From: Nocardia africana NBRC 100379 | GTDB taxonomy: Bacteria; Actinomycetota; Actinomycetes; Mycobacteriales; Mycobacteriaceae | Assembly: GCF_001612635.1 (NCBI RefSeq) | Contig: NZ_BDAV01000009.1 | Location: 186,001-250,000 of the forward strand | Reading direction: 5' to 3' | DNA length: 64,000 nucleotides | Shown here: positions 34,371-42,928 of the stretch, piece after piece | Layout of the letters: every line of letters starts with the position of its first letter | Position numbering within the stretch: the first letter of the stretch is position 1 | Program-made: the position numbers and the translations under genes | The notes under the pieces: generated by a model | Told to the model about the DNA's origin: nothing | Databases searched by the model: none | What the model saw: the letters and a program-made list of their open reading frames with translations, nothing else

Positions 34371-34925
34371 ATGACTCACCAAACTGTTCGCATCGCAGTC
34401 GTTTTCGCCTCGTCGCAGGGGTCGACCCGAGAGATCGCCGACTATATCGGGGCCGTGCTGGCCAACCGCGGAGCCGATGTGGAGGTGGCTGATGTGGCGC
34501 ATGCGCCTGAGCTGTCGCGGTTCGACGCGGTGATTCTCGGCAGTGCTGTGCACAACATGGATGTGCTTCCCGAGATGTCGGTGTTCGTTCGGAATCACCG
34601 CTACGAACTGGCCGCGATGAATGTGTGGTTGTTCACCGTGGGGCTCGGACCGGCGCTGCGGGGGCCGATCGGGCGGCGGATGGGCAGGATCGTTCCGCAG
34701 AAGATCGCCACGCTGCGCGATTCGATTGCGCCTGTCGGATACCGCGCGTTCGCGGGGCATTTCGAGAACGCGGGAGTGTCGCTGAAGGCGCGCATCGCCT
34801 ACCGCCTGCTCGGTGGCGGGCGTTTCGGCGACCTGCGCGACTGGCCGGCGATCGGTGAATGGACGGCGACGATCGCCCGGATTCTGCTGCTGCCGCAGCC
34901 CGCCGCGAACATCGCCTACCCGTAG
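34371..34925 (+). CDS. Flavodoxin-domain protein (HemG-like)
   Basis: 184 residues. The N-terminal FMN phosphate loop VVFASSQGSTREIADYIG and the later VILGSAVHNMDVLPEMSVFV fit the flavodoxin_5 / menaquinone-dependent protoporphyrinogen oxidase (HemG)-like family. It is followed 35 bp later by a second flavodoxin-domain protein. The DosR-like box upstream suggests induction in hypoxia or by nitric oxide (inference), which suits an electron-transfer flavoprotein. Confidence 0.8.
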   Translation: MTHQTVRIAVVFASSQGSTREIADYIGAVLANRGADVEVADVAHAPELSRFDAVILGSAVHNMDVLPEMSVFVRNHRYELAAMNVWLFTVGLGPALRGPIGRRMGRIVPQKIATLRDSIAPVGYRAFAGHFENAGVSLKARIAYRLLGGGRFGDLRDWPAIGEWTATIARILLLPQPAANIAYP

Positions 34926-34960
34926 ATCGCACCAAGCGGCCGATGAGAGGAAGGTGCGCC

Positions 34961-35473
34961 GTGACACCGGAACATGTTCTCGTGGCGTACGGCTCGAAGC
35001 GGGGCGGCACGGCCGAAATCGCGGAGTGGATCGGTGAGGTGCTGCGCTCGGCCGGTGTCGACGCCGAGGTCCGCAATGCGCGTGAGGTTCGCTCCCTCGG
35101 CGACTATGGGGCGGTGGTCCTCGGCGGTGCGCTCTACACCGGTCGCTGGCATCGTCACGCCCGCCGCTTCGCTCGTCGTTTCGCACGGCAGTTGCGCGTG
35201 CGGCCGGTGTGGCTGTTCGCCAGCGGGCCGCTGGACGATTCGCTCACCTCCGGCGGTCCCGGAAAGGTTCCGGGGGGCAAGGCTGTCGAGCGGGCCGCGC
35301 ATCGGGTGAATGCCCGGGATTACACGATTTTCGGGGGCCGCTTGGCGTCCGACGCCCATGGTTTCCCGGCGGCGGCGATGGCCAAGACGATGGCGGGTGA
35401 TTTCCGGGATCCGCAGCATGTTCGGGACTGGGCGACCGGCCTCGCCGCGGAGCTCACGCCGGGCCCGCGCTGA
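34961..35473 (+). CDS. Flavodoxin-domain protein (HemG-like), second copy
   Basis: 170 residues from GTG 34961 with GAGGAAGG upstream. Motifs LVAYGSKRGGTAEIAEWIG (FMN loop) and VVLGGALYTGRWHRHARRF parallel the preceding gene, so the two are probably paralogues in one operon. It may reduce a porphyrin or serve as an electron carrier; no partner gene identifies the substrate. Confidence 0.8.
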   Translation: MTPEHVLVAYGSKRGGTAEIAEWIGEVLRSAGVDAEVRNAREVRSLGDYGAVVLGGALYTGRWHRHARRFARRFARQLRVRPVWLFASGPLDDSLTSGGPGKVPGGKAVERAAHRVNARDYTIFGGRLASDAHGFPAAAMAKTMAGDFRDPQHVRDWATGLAAELTPGPR

Positions 35474-35481
35474 GCCCTCCC

Positions 35482-35497
35482 CCCGACCGGTGTCGGG
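35482..35497. terminator. Terminator between convergent genes
   Basis: CCCGAC-CGGT-GTCGGG, a 6-bp perfect stem with a tetraloop, followed by TGCCTTT on the plus strand. It lies in the 30-bp gap between the flavodoxin gene and the LysR gene. Confidence 0.6.
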
Positions 35498-35503
35498 TGC
35501 CTT

Positions 35504-36442
35504 TCAGTGCTCGTCGTAGTGGATGCTGTGCGCGGCGGCGATGGGGAGTTGTCGTGCGGCCGAGGAATTCATGGGGACGCCACGGCCGATCAGGTCGGCG
35601 GCGAAGCGGCGCAGCAGTGGGTCGGCAGGGGTGGCGAGCAGGCAGACGAGATCGCGAGACACGCTGGGGTGCAAGCGTTTCAGGGTGCCCGGCAGGCCGG
35701 GGCCGAGGGCGGTGACGGGGACCAGGGCGATGCCGAGTCCGGCCGCGGCCAGTTGCGCAGCGGTGACCGCCTGCCGGGTGCGCATGACCGGACTCAGAGT
35801 GACGCCGTGGGCGGCGGCTCGGGCGTCGAGCCAACCGGCGAGGCCGTTGTCGGGGTGATAGTGCACCAACGGTTGGTCGCGCAGGTCGTCGAAGCCGAGT
35901 CGGTCGTGCCGGGTCAAGGGGTGGCCGGCGGGAAGGACGGCCACGATCTCCTCGGTTCCGACGAGCTCGGTTGCGCCGGTCCAGCGAGTCGGCCGCGGCC
36001 CCAATGCCAGGTCGGCCGTACCGGATTCGAGGTGGTGAACGAGGTCGTCGGCGCTCGTGGCCTCGGTGAGCGTCACGCGCACCGCGGGGTGGCGGCGGAA
36101 CCAGGCACGCAGAACGGGAGCGAGCAGACTCGCGGTCAGGCTTTCCGCGCACGCCAGCCGCAGGAAGCCGCCTTCGCCCTTGGCCGCGGCCTTTCCGCCG
36201 TCGACGACGCGAGCGGCCGCGGTCACCGCCGCGCGGGCATCGGCCTCGACGGCGCGGCCGATGGCGGTGGCGCGCACCCCGCGCGGCAGTCGTTCCAGGA
36301 CCGGTGCGCCGATCTCCCGTTCGAGCGCCGCCAGCTGGTGTGACAGCGCGGGCTGCGACATGTGCAGGGCGGTGGCGGCGTCGGTGATGGACCCGGCGTC
36401 CAGCACGGCGAGGAGGCATTCCAGTGCACGCAGTGTTGGCAT
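35504..36442 (-). CDS. LysR-family transcriptional regulator
   Basis: 312 residues from ATG 36442. The N-terminal HTH is LLAVLDAGSITDAATALHMSQPALSHQLAALEREIGAPVL (residues about 9-47) and a substrate-binding domain starts near 90 (GGFLRLACAESLTASLLAPVL). A TTG six bases further up is possible. It is divergent from an SDR gene across a 79-bp gap, the usual arrangement for a LysR regulator and its target. Confidence 0.88.
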   Translation of the reverse strand: MPTLRALECLLAVLDAGSITDAATALHMSQPALSHQLAALEREIGAPVLERLPRGVRATAIGRAVEADARAAVTAAARVVDGGKAAAKGEGGFLRLACAESLTASLLAPVLRAWFRRHPAVRVTLTEATSADDLVHHLESGTADLALGPRPTRWTGATELVGTEEIVAVLPAGHPLTRHDRLGFDDLRDQPLVHYHPDNGLAGWLDARAAAHGVTLSPVMRTRQAVTAAQLAAAGLGIALVPVTALGPGLPGTLKRLHPSVSRDLVCLLATPADPLLRRFAADLIGRGVPMNSSAARQLPIAAAHSIHYDEH

Positions 36443-36521
36443 TCGCAAATCCTATGGCAACGATCGAAAACATTCATCGAGAGAAGGGATTATCCGTCGC
36501 CGGTGCGTTGCTGAACCGGGC

Positions 36522-37178
36522 ATGACAACGCTGCAAGCCAAGAAGATGCTCATCATCGGTGCCGGATCGGGCATCGGCCGCCGGATCGCCCTCGACGCCG
36601 AAGAGCAAGGGGCGCAGGTTATTTCGGTGGGCCGTCCAGACGTGGACCTGGCAGACGAGGCCACCGTGCGCGCCCTGGCCGAACGTATCGGCGAGGTGGA
36701 CTACCTGGTGTCCTTGGCCGCCGACCACGCCAACGGTCCCGTCACCGCACTGGAGCACGGTGCGGTGCGCCGAGCCTTCGACGCCAAGGTGATCGGGCCG
36801 ATCCTGCTCGCCAAACACTTCGCTCCGCGATTCCGCGCCGGTGGCGCGATGCTGCTGTTCTCCGGCGTCGCGGCCTGGCGGCCGGCACCGGAACGCGCGG
36901 TGATGGCCACCACCAACGCCGCTGCCGCCGCTCTGGCCGAGGCGTTGGCGGTCGAGCTCGCGCCCGTGCGCGTCAACGCGATCTCCCCCGGCATCGTCGA
37001 CTCGGGTGTGTGGGACGGCCCCGGGAAGGAGGAGTTCTTCCGGACCGTCGCCGACCGAAATCCGGCTCGCCGGGTCGGGACACCGGCCGACATCTCCGCC
37101 GTGGCGCTGCTGGCTGTGACCAACCCGTTCCTCACCGGCACCACCGTGCATGTCGACGGTGGCGCGAAACTGGTGTGA
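36522..37178 (+). CDS. Short-chain dehydrogenase/reductase lacking YxxxK
   Basis: 218 residues. The Rossmann motif IIGAGSGIGRRIA is followed by DVDLADEATV, and the C-terminal VNAISPGIVDSGVW and TGTTVHVDGGAKLV are typical SDR. The catalytic Tyr-xxx-Lys is not present: the matching segment reads MATTNAAAAAL. Such atypical SDRs are common but uncharacterised; it may bind NAD(P) without standard chemistry. Probably controlled by the divergent LysR protein. Confidence 0.8.
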   Translation: MTTLQAKKMLIIGAGSGIGRRIALDAEEQGAQVISVGRPDVDLADEATVRALAERIGEVDYLVSLAADHANGPVTALEHGAVRRAFDAKVIGPILLAKHFAPRFRAGGAMLLFSGVAAWRPAPERAVMATTNAAAAALAEALAVELAPVRVNAISPGIVDSGVWDGPGKEEFFRTVADRNPARRVGTPADISAVALLAVTNPFLTGTTVHVDGGAKLV

Positions 37179-37295
37179 GTCCGCCTTTTCCGGCCTTACG
37201 GCCGGATCGGCACCGGTAAGGTACGGCGTGCCGGGTGTGCGGCAGCGCCCGGTACTCGCCGGCGGGTGAGCTGTGGGCAAGGAGGCGCGAACGTC

Positions 37296-38522
37296 GTGGA
37301 CGAGGACGTCGACCTGACCGACCTGGACCGGTTCACCAGCGGCTTTCCCCATCCGGTCTTCGATCGGCTGCGGGAGGAAGCGCCGGTCTGGTTTCATCCG
37401 CCCACCGCGCACAGCCCCGGCGGCGACGGTTTCTGGGTGCTCAGCCGCTACGCCGACATCGTCGCCGCGGCCACCGACACCGCGGTCTTCTCCTCCGCAT
37501 CCGGCGGCGGCCGCGACGGCGGCGGGACCACGCTCGAGGATATGCCGCTGGGGGTGCCGGTCGGGGCGCTGCTGAACATGATGGACGATCCCCGCCACGC
37601 CAAGATCCGCCGCCTGCTCGCCCCCAGCACCACACCGCGAGCGCTGCGGCGGATCGAGGACGACCTGCGCCGGCGCGCGGCCGGCATCGTGGAGGCGGCC
37701 GTGGCGAAGGGTGAGTGCGACTTTCTCACCGACGTGGCCGCGGAACTGCCGCTGCAGGCCGTCGCCGAGCTGGCCGGGGTGCCGCAAGCCGACCGCCACG
37801 AACTGATGAACTGGGCGAACGTCACCCTCGACTACGACGGCCGCGAGGTGGGCGAGGTCGACGACCGTCTCGCCAAGGCACAAGCGCGTATGTTCGCCTA
37901 CGCCGCGGAGCTGCTGCACCGCAAACGCGCCGCGCCGGGCGAGGATCTGCTGTCGGTGATCACGCACGCACTCGTCGACGACGAGCCGCTGACCGATGCC
38001 GAACAACACCTGTTCCTGAGCCTCGTCGTGGCCGCGGGCAGTGAGACGACACGCAACTCGATCGCCATCGGCACGGCCGCGCTCTGCGAGTCGCCGCGGC
38101 TGTGGAAACAGTTGCAGCAGGACAGGACTCGCCTCCCGGCCGCCGTCGAGGAGATGCTGCGCTGGGCGTCCTCGACCCCCTACAACCGGCGCACGGCCAC
38201 CGAGGACGTGTGGATCGACGGCCACCGCATCGCCGCCGGTGACAAGGTCACGCTGTGGTGGGCCTCGGCCAACCGTGACGACCGGGTGTTCACCGATCCC
38301 CACCGTTTCGACATCACCCGAAACCCCAACCCGCACCTGGCTTTCGGGCGCGGCGTGCACTTCTGCCTGGGCGCTTCGCTCGCGCGGATGGAAATGCGGG
38401 TCATGTTCGACGCGCTACTGGATCGGGTCGAGACCGTCACTCCGCGTGGGCCCGTCGAGTACGTCCGCAGCAACAAACACACCGGGGTCCGGCATATGCC
38501 GGTCACGATGGTCGCCCGGTGA
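37296..38522 (+). CDS. Cytochrome P450
   Basis: 408 residues from GTG 37296, with AAGGAGG at 37279-37285. It shows the I-helix oxygen-binding AGSETTRNS, the K-helix ExxR (EEMLRW), and the haem loop FGRGVHFCLGASLARMEMR with Cys357. Length and the N-terminal GGDGFWVLSRYADIV resemble the CYP125/CYP142/CYP124-like sterol and lipid omega-hydroxylases of mycobacteria (inference from recall). It is followed 47 bp later by an APH-like kinase gene, a recurrent pairing in actinobacteria. No ferredoxin gene is adjacent. Confidence 0.88.
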   Translation: MDEDVDLTDLDRFTSGFPHPVFDRLREEAPVWFHPPTAHSPGGDGFWVLSRYADIVAAATDTAVFSSASGGGRDGGGTTLEDMPLGVPVGALLNMMDDPRHAKIRRLLAPSTTPRALRRIEDDLRRRAAGIVEAAVAKGECDFLTDVAAELPLQAVAELAGVPQADRHELMNWANVTLDYDGREVGEVDDRLAKAQARMFAYAAELLHRKRAAPGEDLLSVITHALVDDEPLTDAEQHLFLSLVVAAGSETTRNSIAIGTAALCESPRLWKQLQQDRTRLPAAVEEMLRWASSTPYNRRTATEDVWIDGHRIAAGDKVTLWWASANRDDRVFTDPHRFDITRNPNPHLAFGRGVHFCLGASLARMEMRVMFDALLDRVETVTPRGPVEYVRSNKHTGVRHMPVTMVAR

Positions 38523-38557
38523 GAGCGGGACGTCTCGTGGGTGACCCGCCCGAGTGA

Positions 38558-39706
<1,149 letters not shown>

Positions 39707-39713
39707 ACCGCCG

Positions 39714-40616
39714 CTACCGGCCCGGTCCGAGGTAGTCGAGGATGATCTCGCCGACCGCGGCCGGTTTCTCGAGATGCAGGAAATGTCCGGCGTCGTCGAT
39801 GCGGACGACGCGGCTGCCCGCGGGCAGGTGCCGGTCCAGATCGTGGAAGAAGCCGGGACGCAGGCATCCGTCGGTGGCGCCGTAGAGCTGCAGCATCGGG
39901 TGGATCGGTGGGGCCATCAGCAGGCGGTCGAGGTCACGGGGTCGCGTCGACCGTGGCCGGACCAGTTGCCGGTAGTAGCCGATGATCGCCGAGCGGTGAT
40001 CCGGCGGTGCGGCCGCGGCGAGGTGGGCGAGGTCGTCGGTGGCGTCGTATCCGGGAGACCATCGGCGCCACAGCAAGGCTGTCATGGGGGTGAAGAACCG
40101 TTCGGGAACGGCCGGGATCTGGTTGGCGAGGATGTACCAGCTGTTCACCGACTGCGCCACGATCCGCCCGATGTGGCGGGCGACGTTGTCGCGGGTGATC
40201 CGGACGCCGGCCAGTGGCGGGACGGCTGCGGCGACGAAGGCCCGGAACGGTGAATCGGGCAGGGCGGCAAGGGCGTTCGCGGTGAAGGCGCCCCAGTCGT
40301 GGCCGATGACGACGGCGCGGTCGGCGCCGAGCCGCTCGGCGACACCGAGCGCGTCGGCGACGCGCGAGCCGGTCGACAGGTCACCGTCGGCCGGCACCGA
40401 CGACGGAGCGTATCCACGGCTGAACGGTGCGACGGCGTAGTACCCGTGATCGGCCAGCGCGGGCCCCAGATGCCGCCACGTCCACGCGGTGTCGGGGTAG
40501 CCGTGCAGGCACAGTGCCGGCGGCGCCGCGGGGTCGCCCCAGGTGAGGGCGTGCAAGGTGACCTGTCCCAGATCGAATTCGGTGCGCCCGGGCGCTGGGG
40601 TGGATGTGGATGCCAT
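39714..40616 (-). CDS. Alpha/beta hydrolase, epoxide-hydrolase-like
   Basis: 300 residues. LCLHGYPDTAWTWRHL holds the oxyanion-hole HGxP, VVIGHDWGAFTA has Asp as nucleophile (GxDxG, as in epoxide hydrolases and haloalkane dehalogenases), and VRIDDAGHFLHLEKP supplies the catalytic His. A cap domain lies between about 130 and 225. It is convergent with the phosphotransferase gene, 7 bp away. The substrate is unknown. Confidence 0.85.
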   Translation of the reverse strand: MASTSTPAPGRTEFDLGQVTLHALTWGDPAAPPALCLHGYPDTAWTWRHLGPALADHGYYAVAPFSRGYAPSSVPADGDLSTGSRVADALGVAERLGADRAVVIGHDWGAFTANALAALPDSPFRAFVAAAVPPLAGVRITRDNVARHIGRIVAQSVNSWYILANQIPAVPERFFTPMTALLWRRWSPGYDATDDLAHLAAAAPPDHRSAIIGYYRQLVRPRSTRPRDLDRLLMAPPIHPMLQLYGATDGCLRPGFFHDLDRHLPAGSRVVRIDDAGHFLHLEKPAAVGEIILDYLGPGR

Positions 40617-40760
40617 CGTGCCTCGTCGGTGAGTTCCGCACCCGCTGGGTCCGGCGTCGGCTGTGCTGTGGACAGGCGTTCATCCTAGTGTCCGACCGCG
40701 CCCTCGACATCACCTCGCGCGAGTGCCACATTTTTGCCCGATGGGCCCGAGTTGCCGGTC

Positions 40761-40868
40761 TAGACTGCTGCCGATCAGCTGATGAGATTCCCGAGACCCT
40801 CGCACAGGGATTCTCGCACTGGGATCGAGCGACGGCCGGGCAACCCGGCCGGGTGCGAGGGTGAGTCG
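40761..40868 (+). promoter_or_regulatory. Structured 5' leader of the diguanylate cyclase gene
   Basis: After a -10-like TAGACT (40761-40766) the leader contains: ATCAGCTGAT palindrome (40774-40783); helix 40784-40792 with 40807-40815 (one U-U mismatch); tandem repeat CTCGCAC[A/T]GGGAT at 40799-40811 and 40813-40825; a 7-bp GC hairpin 40834-40840/40844-40850 with CAA loop; and a 10-bp pairing of 40796-40805 with 40853-40862, which includes the ribosome site six bases before the ATG. The first loop pairing with the ribosome-site strand would make a pseudoknot. Confidence 0.5.
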
Positions 40869-41969
40869 ATGAATGGCGGCAAGACACTACGGGCCTGGTG
40901 GAACGATCCGGTCGACTACTGCTGGCTGGTCCGTAGCCTGACGGCCCGATCCGCGCTGGGTCCGCTGAAGGTGCTGGTCGGTGTCTCCGGGGCGATGATC
41001 GCGGCGATGGGAGCGGTTATCACGGGGTCACCGGTCGGGCCGCCCGGTCATCCCGGCGTCGCCTCCGCGTTCGGGGTGTCGTGCGGGACGCTGTGGGCAC
41101 TGCGCTGGTGGTTTTGGCGCTGGCCCGGCAAAACCGAATCGTTGCTGCTGATCGGCGGCGCCGACGTGCTGTTCATCCTGGAATTCCTGCAGGTGCCGGA
41201 TCGGGTGTTCGCGGCGATGGGCACCGTCCTGCTCGTGGTCACCGGCAGCTACCTCGGCTTCTTCCACAATGCGCGGGCGTTGGCGGCACATTCGGCGTGG
41301 TCGCTGCTGTCGGTGATCGTGGTGTCGGCGCGTATCGCCACCGGCGGCGGACCCCTGCGCTTGGCCCTCGCGGTGGGGCTGCTGCTGTTCGTGTCGGTGG
41401 TCAGCGCCCTGCCCGCGTTGCAGATCCTGTACTGGCTGCTGCGCACCGAGTCATTGTCGGATCCGCTGACCGAACTGCTGAACCGCCGCGGCCTCGAGAT
41501 CCGGCTCCCGTTGCTGCTCGACCAGCACCCCGCGATCAGCGTCATGACCTTCGACCTCGACAAATTCAAAAACGTCAACGACACCTGGGGACACCGCGCC
41601 GGCGACACCGTGCTGGTGCGCACCGCGCAACGCCTGCACGAGGCAGCGGGCCGCTCCGCCGTGGTGGCACGCACGGGCGGGGAAGAATTCGTCGTCGCCG
41701 CGCCGATCACCGCCGAGGCCGCCCGCACCGAGGCCGAACGCCTGCGCCGCACGGTCGCCGAACCATCCGAGAACACGGTCGAGGTGACCGCGAGCGTCGG
41801 TGTCGCCGTCTACGACACGAGGATCTGCCCGCGCTGCCCGCGACCGACCCCGGACCGGCTGCTGCAATCCGCCGACGCCGCGATGTACCGGGCCAAACAG
41901 GCAGGGGGAAACCTCGTGGTGCTCGACGACCTCACCCCGCGGCCGGATCACTACCGGGCCGGCGGATAA
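40869..41969 (+). CDS. Membrane-bound diguanylate cyclase (GGDEF protein)
   Basis: 366 residues. The first 190 hold about six membrane helices without a recognisable sensor domain. The GGDEF domain starts at SDPLTELLNRRG and has FDLDKFKNVNDTWGHRAGD and the active-site variant GGEEF (residues 270-274), which is catalytically competent in known cyclases. The inhibitory I-site RxxD that should sit five residues before it is absent (GRSA), so product feedback is unlikely. ATG 40869 follows a GAGGGTGAG site that is itself paired in the predicted leader structure. No EAL domain. Confidence 0.9.
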   Translation: MNGGKTLRAWWNDPVDYCWLVRSLTARSALGPLKVLVGVSGAMIAAMGAVITGSPVGPPGHPGVASAFGVSCGTLWALRWWFWRWPGKTESLLLIGGADVLFILEFLQVPDRVFAAMGTVLLVVTGSYLGFFHNARALAAHSAWSLLSVIVVSARIATGGGPLRLALAVGLLLFVSVVSALPALQILYWLLRTESLSDPLTELLNRRGLEIRLPLLLDQHPAISVMTFDLDKFKNVNDTWGHRAGDTVLVRTAQRLHEAAGRSAVVARTGGEEFVVAAPITAEAARTEAERLRRTVAEPSENTVEVTASVGVAVYDTRICPRCPRPTPDRLLQSADAAMYRAKQAGGNLVVLDDLTPRPDHYRAGG

Positions 41970-42006
41970 CCCCGACGGGCGGGCGATGTCACACGGATGC
42001 CCACGA

Positions 42007-42021
42007 CGGCCTTGTTGGCCG
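42007..42021. terminator. Hairpin between convergent genes
   Basis: CGGCC-TTGTT-GGCCG followed by AAAA on the plus strand, in the 57-bp gap between the diguanylate cyclase and methyltransferase genes. Short stem, so tentative. Confidence 0.4.
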
Positions 42022-42026
42022 AAAAC

Positions 42027-42869
42027 TCACGGCGCCTGCGTGATTCGGTCGTGCGGTTTCGATGCCCGGAGCGAGAACAGCAGCGGAACGCGCGGCTGCC
42101 CCGCGGGCAGGCGGTAGCGGCCGCCGTTCTCGGCCAGGGTACGAAATCGCGGGTACAGGGTGAAGTCGTGTTCGTGCAGGAACTCCAGGCGCAGCCCGGC
42201 CCCGGCGATCGCGGTGACGATGTCACCGATGCCGTGCTGCCACTGCACCGTCACGTTCGCGGTGGTCGGCGCGTCCGGATCGGCGTAGGTGCCGGGTTCG
42301 TCCCACACCTGCGGGGCCGGATCGAAATAGTCGTAGGCGACGGTGCGGCCGTCGTCCTCGGCGAGAATGTCGCCGAACGGGTGGAATTCGGTCAGGTACA
42401 CGAAGCCGCCCGGCGTGAGCAACTCGGCCACCACCGATGCCCAGCGCACCAGGTCGGGCAACCAGATCAGGGCACCGACACCGGTGTAGACGATGTCGTA
42501 GCGGTCCCGCTCGAGGGCGGTGACCGCGTCGTAGACGTTCGCGGTCACGAACCGCGCGCCGGTGACACCGATGCGGGCCGCCAGGCCGGTGGCGGTGCGC
42601 ACGGCGGGCGCGGAGAAGTCCAAACCCGTGACGCTCGCGCCGCGGCGCGCCCACGCCAAGGTATCGGTGCCGATGTGACATTGCAGGTGCAGCAGGCGTT
42701 TTCCGTGCACGTCGCCGACCTCTGCGGGTTCGAAGTCGCGCAGCGCTTCGGCGCCGGCGACGAAACCGTCCAGGTCGTAGAAGTCGCTCCTCGCGTGGAT
42801 CGGCACGCGCTCGTCCCAGTTGGCGCGGTTGAGTTCCATCCAGTTGCCGGCCTGCGCGTCGACGCTCAT
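42027..42869 (-). CDS. SAM-dependent methyltransferase
   Basis: 280 residues. The SAM-binding glycine loop region is LLHLQCHIGTDTLAWARRGASVTGLDFS and motif II-III are YDIVYTGVGALIWLPDL and LLTPGGFVYLTEFHPF. This is a class I methyltransferase of the type with LQCHIGTD that is common and uncharacterised in actinobacteria. Start ATG 42869; no clear ribosome site, and a -10-like TAACGT lies 8 nt upstream, so the transcript may be leaderless. It stands alone; the substrate is unknown. Confidence 0.85.
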   Translation of the reverse strand: MSVDAQAGNWMELNRANWDERVPIHARSDFYDLDGFVAGAEALRDFEPAEVGDVHGKRLLHLQCHIGTDTLAWARRGASVTGLDFSAPAVRTATGLAARIGVTGARFVTANVYDAVTALERDRYDIVYTGVGALIWLPDLVRWASVVAELLTPGGFVYLTEFHPFGDILAEDDGRTVAYDYFDPAPQVWDEPGTYADPDAPTTANVTVQWQHGIGDIVTAIAGAGLRLEFLHEHDFTLYPRFRTLAENGGRYRLPAGQPRVPLLFSLRASKPHDRITQAP

Positions 42870-42928
42870 GCCGCGCGACGTTAGCCCGGCCGGAACGCCG
42901 TCTCCATCGATTTTCGACCGGCCGCGGC

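Noticed and set aside
40784..40868. Leader of the GGDEF gene as a classical c-di-GMP-I (GEMM) riboswitch
   Set aside because: Only CGCACAGGG is shared; the CAAACC and GACGCAAAGCC segments needed for the aptamer are absent, so it is reported as an unassigned structured leader instead.
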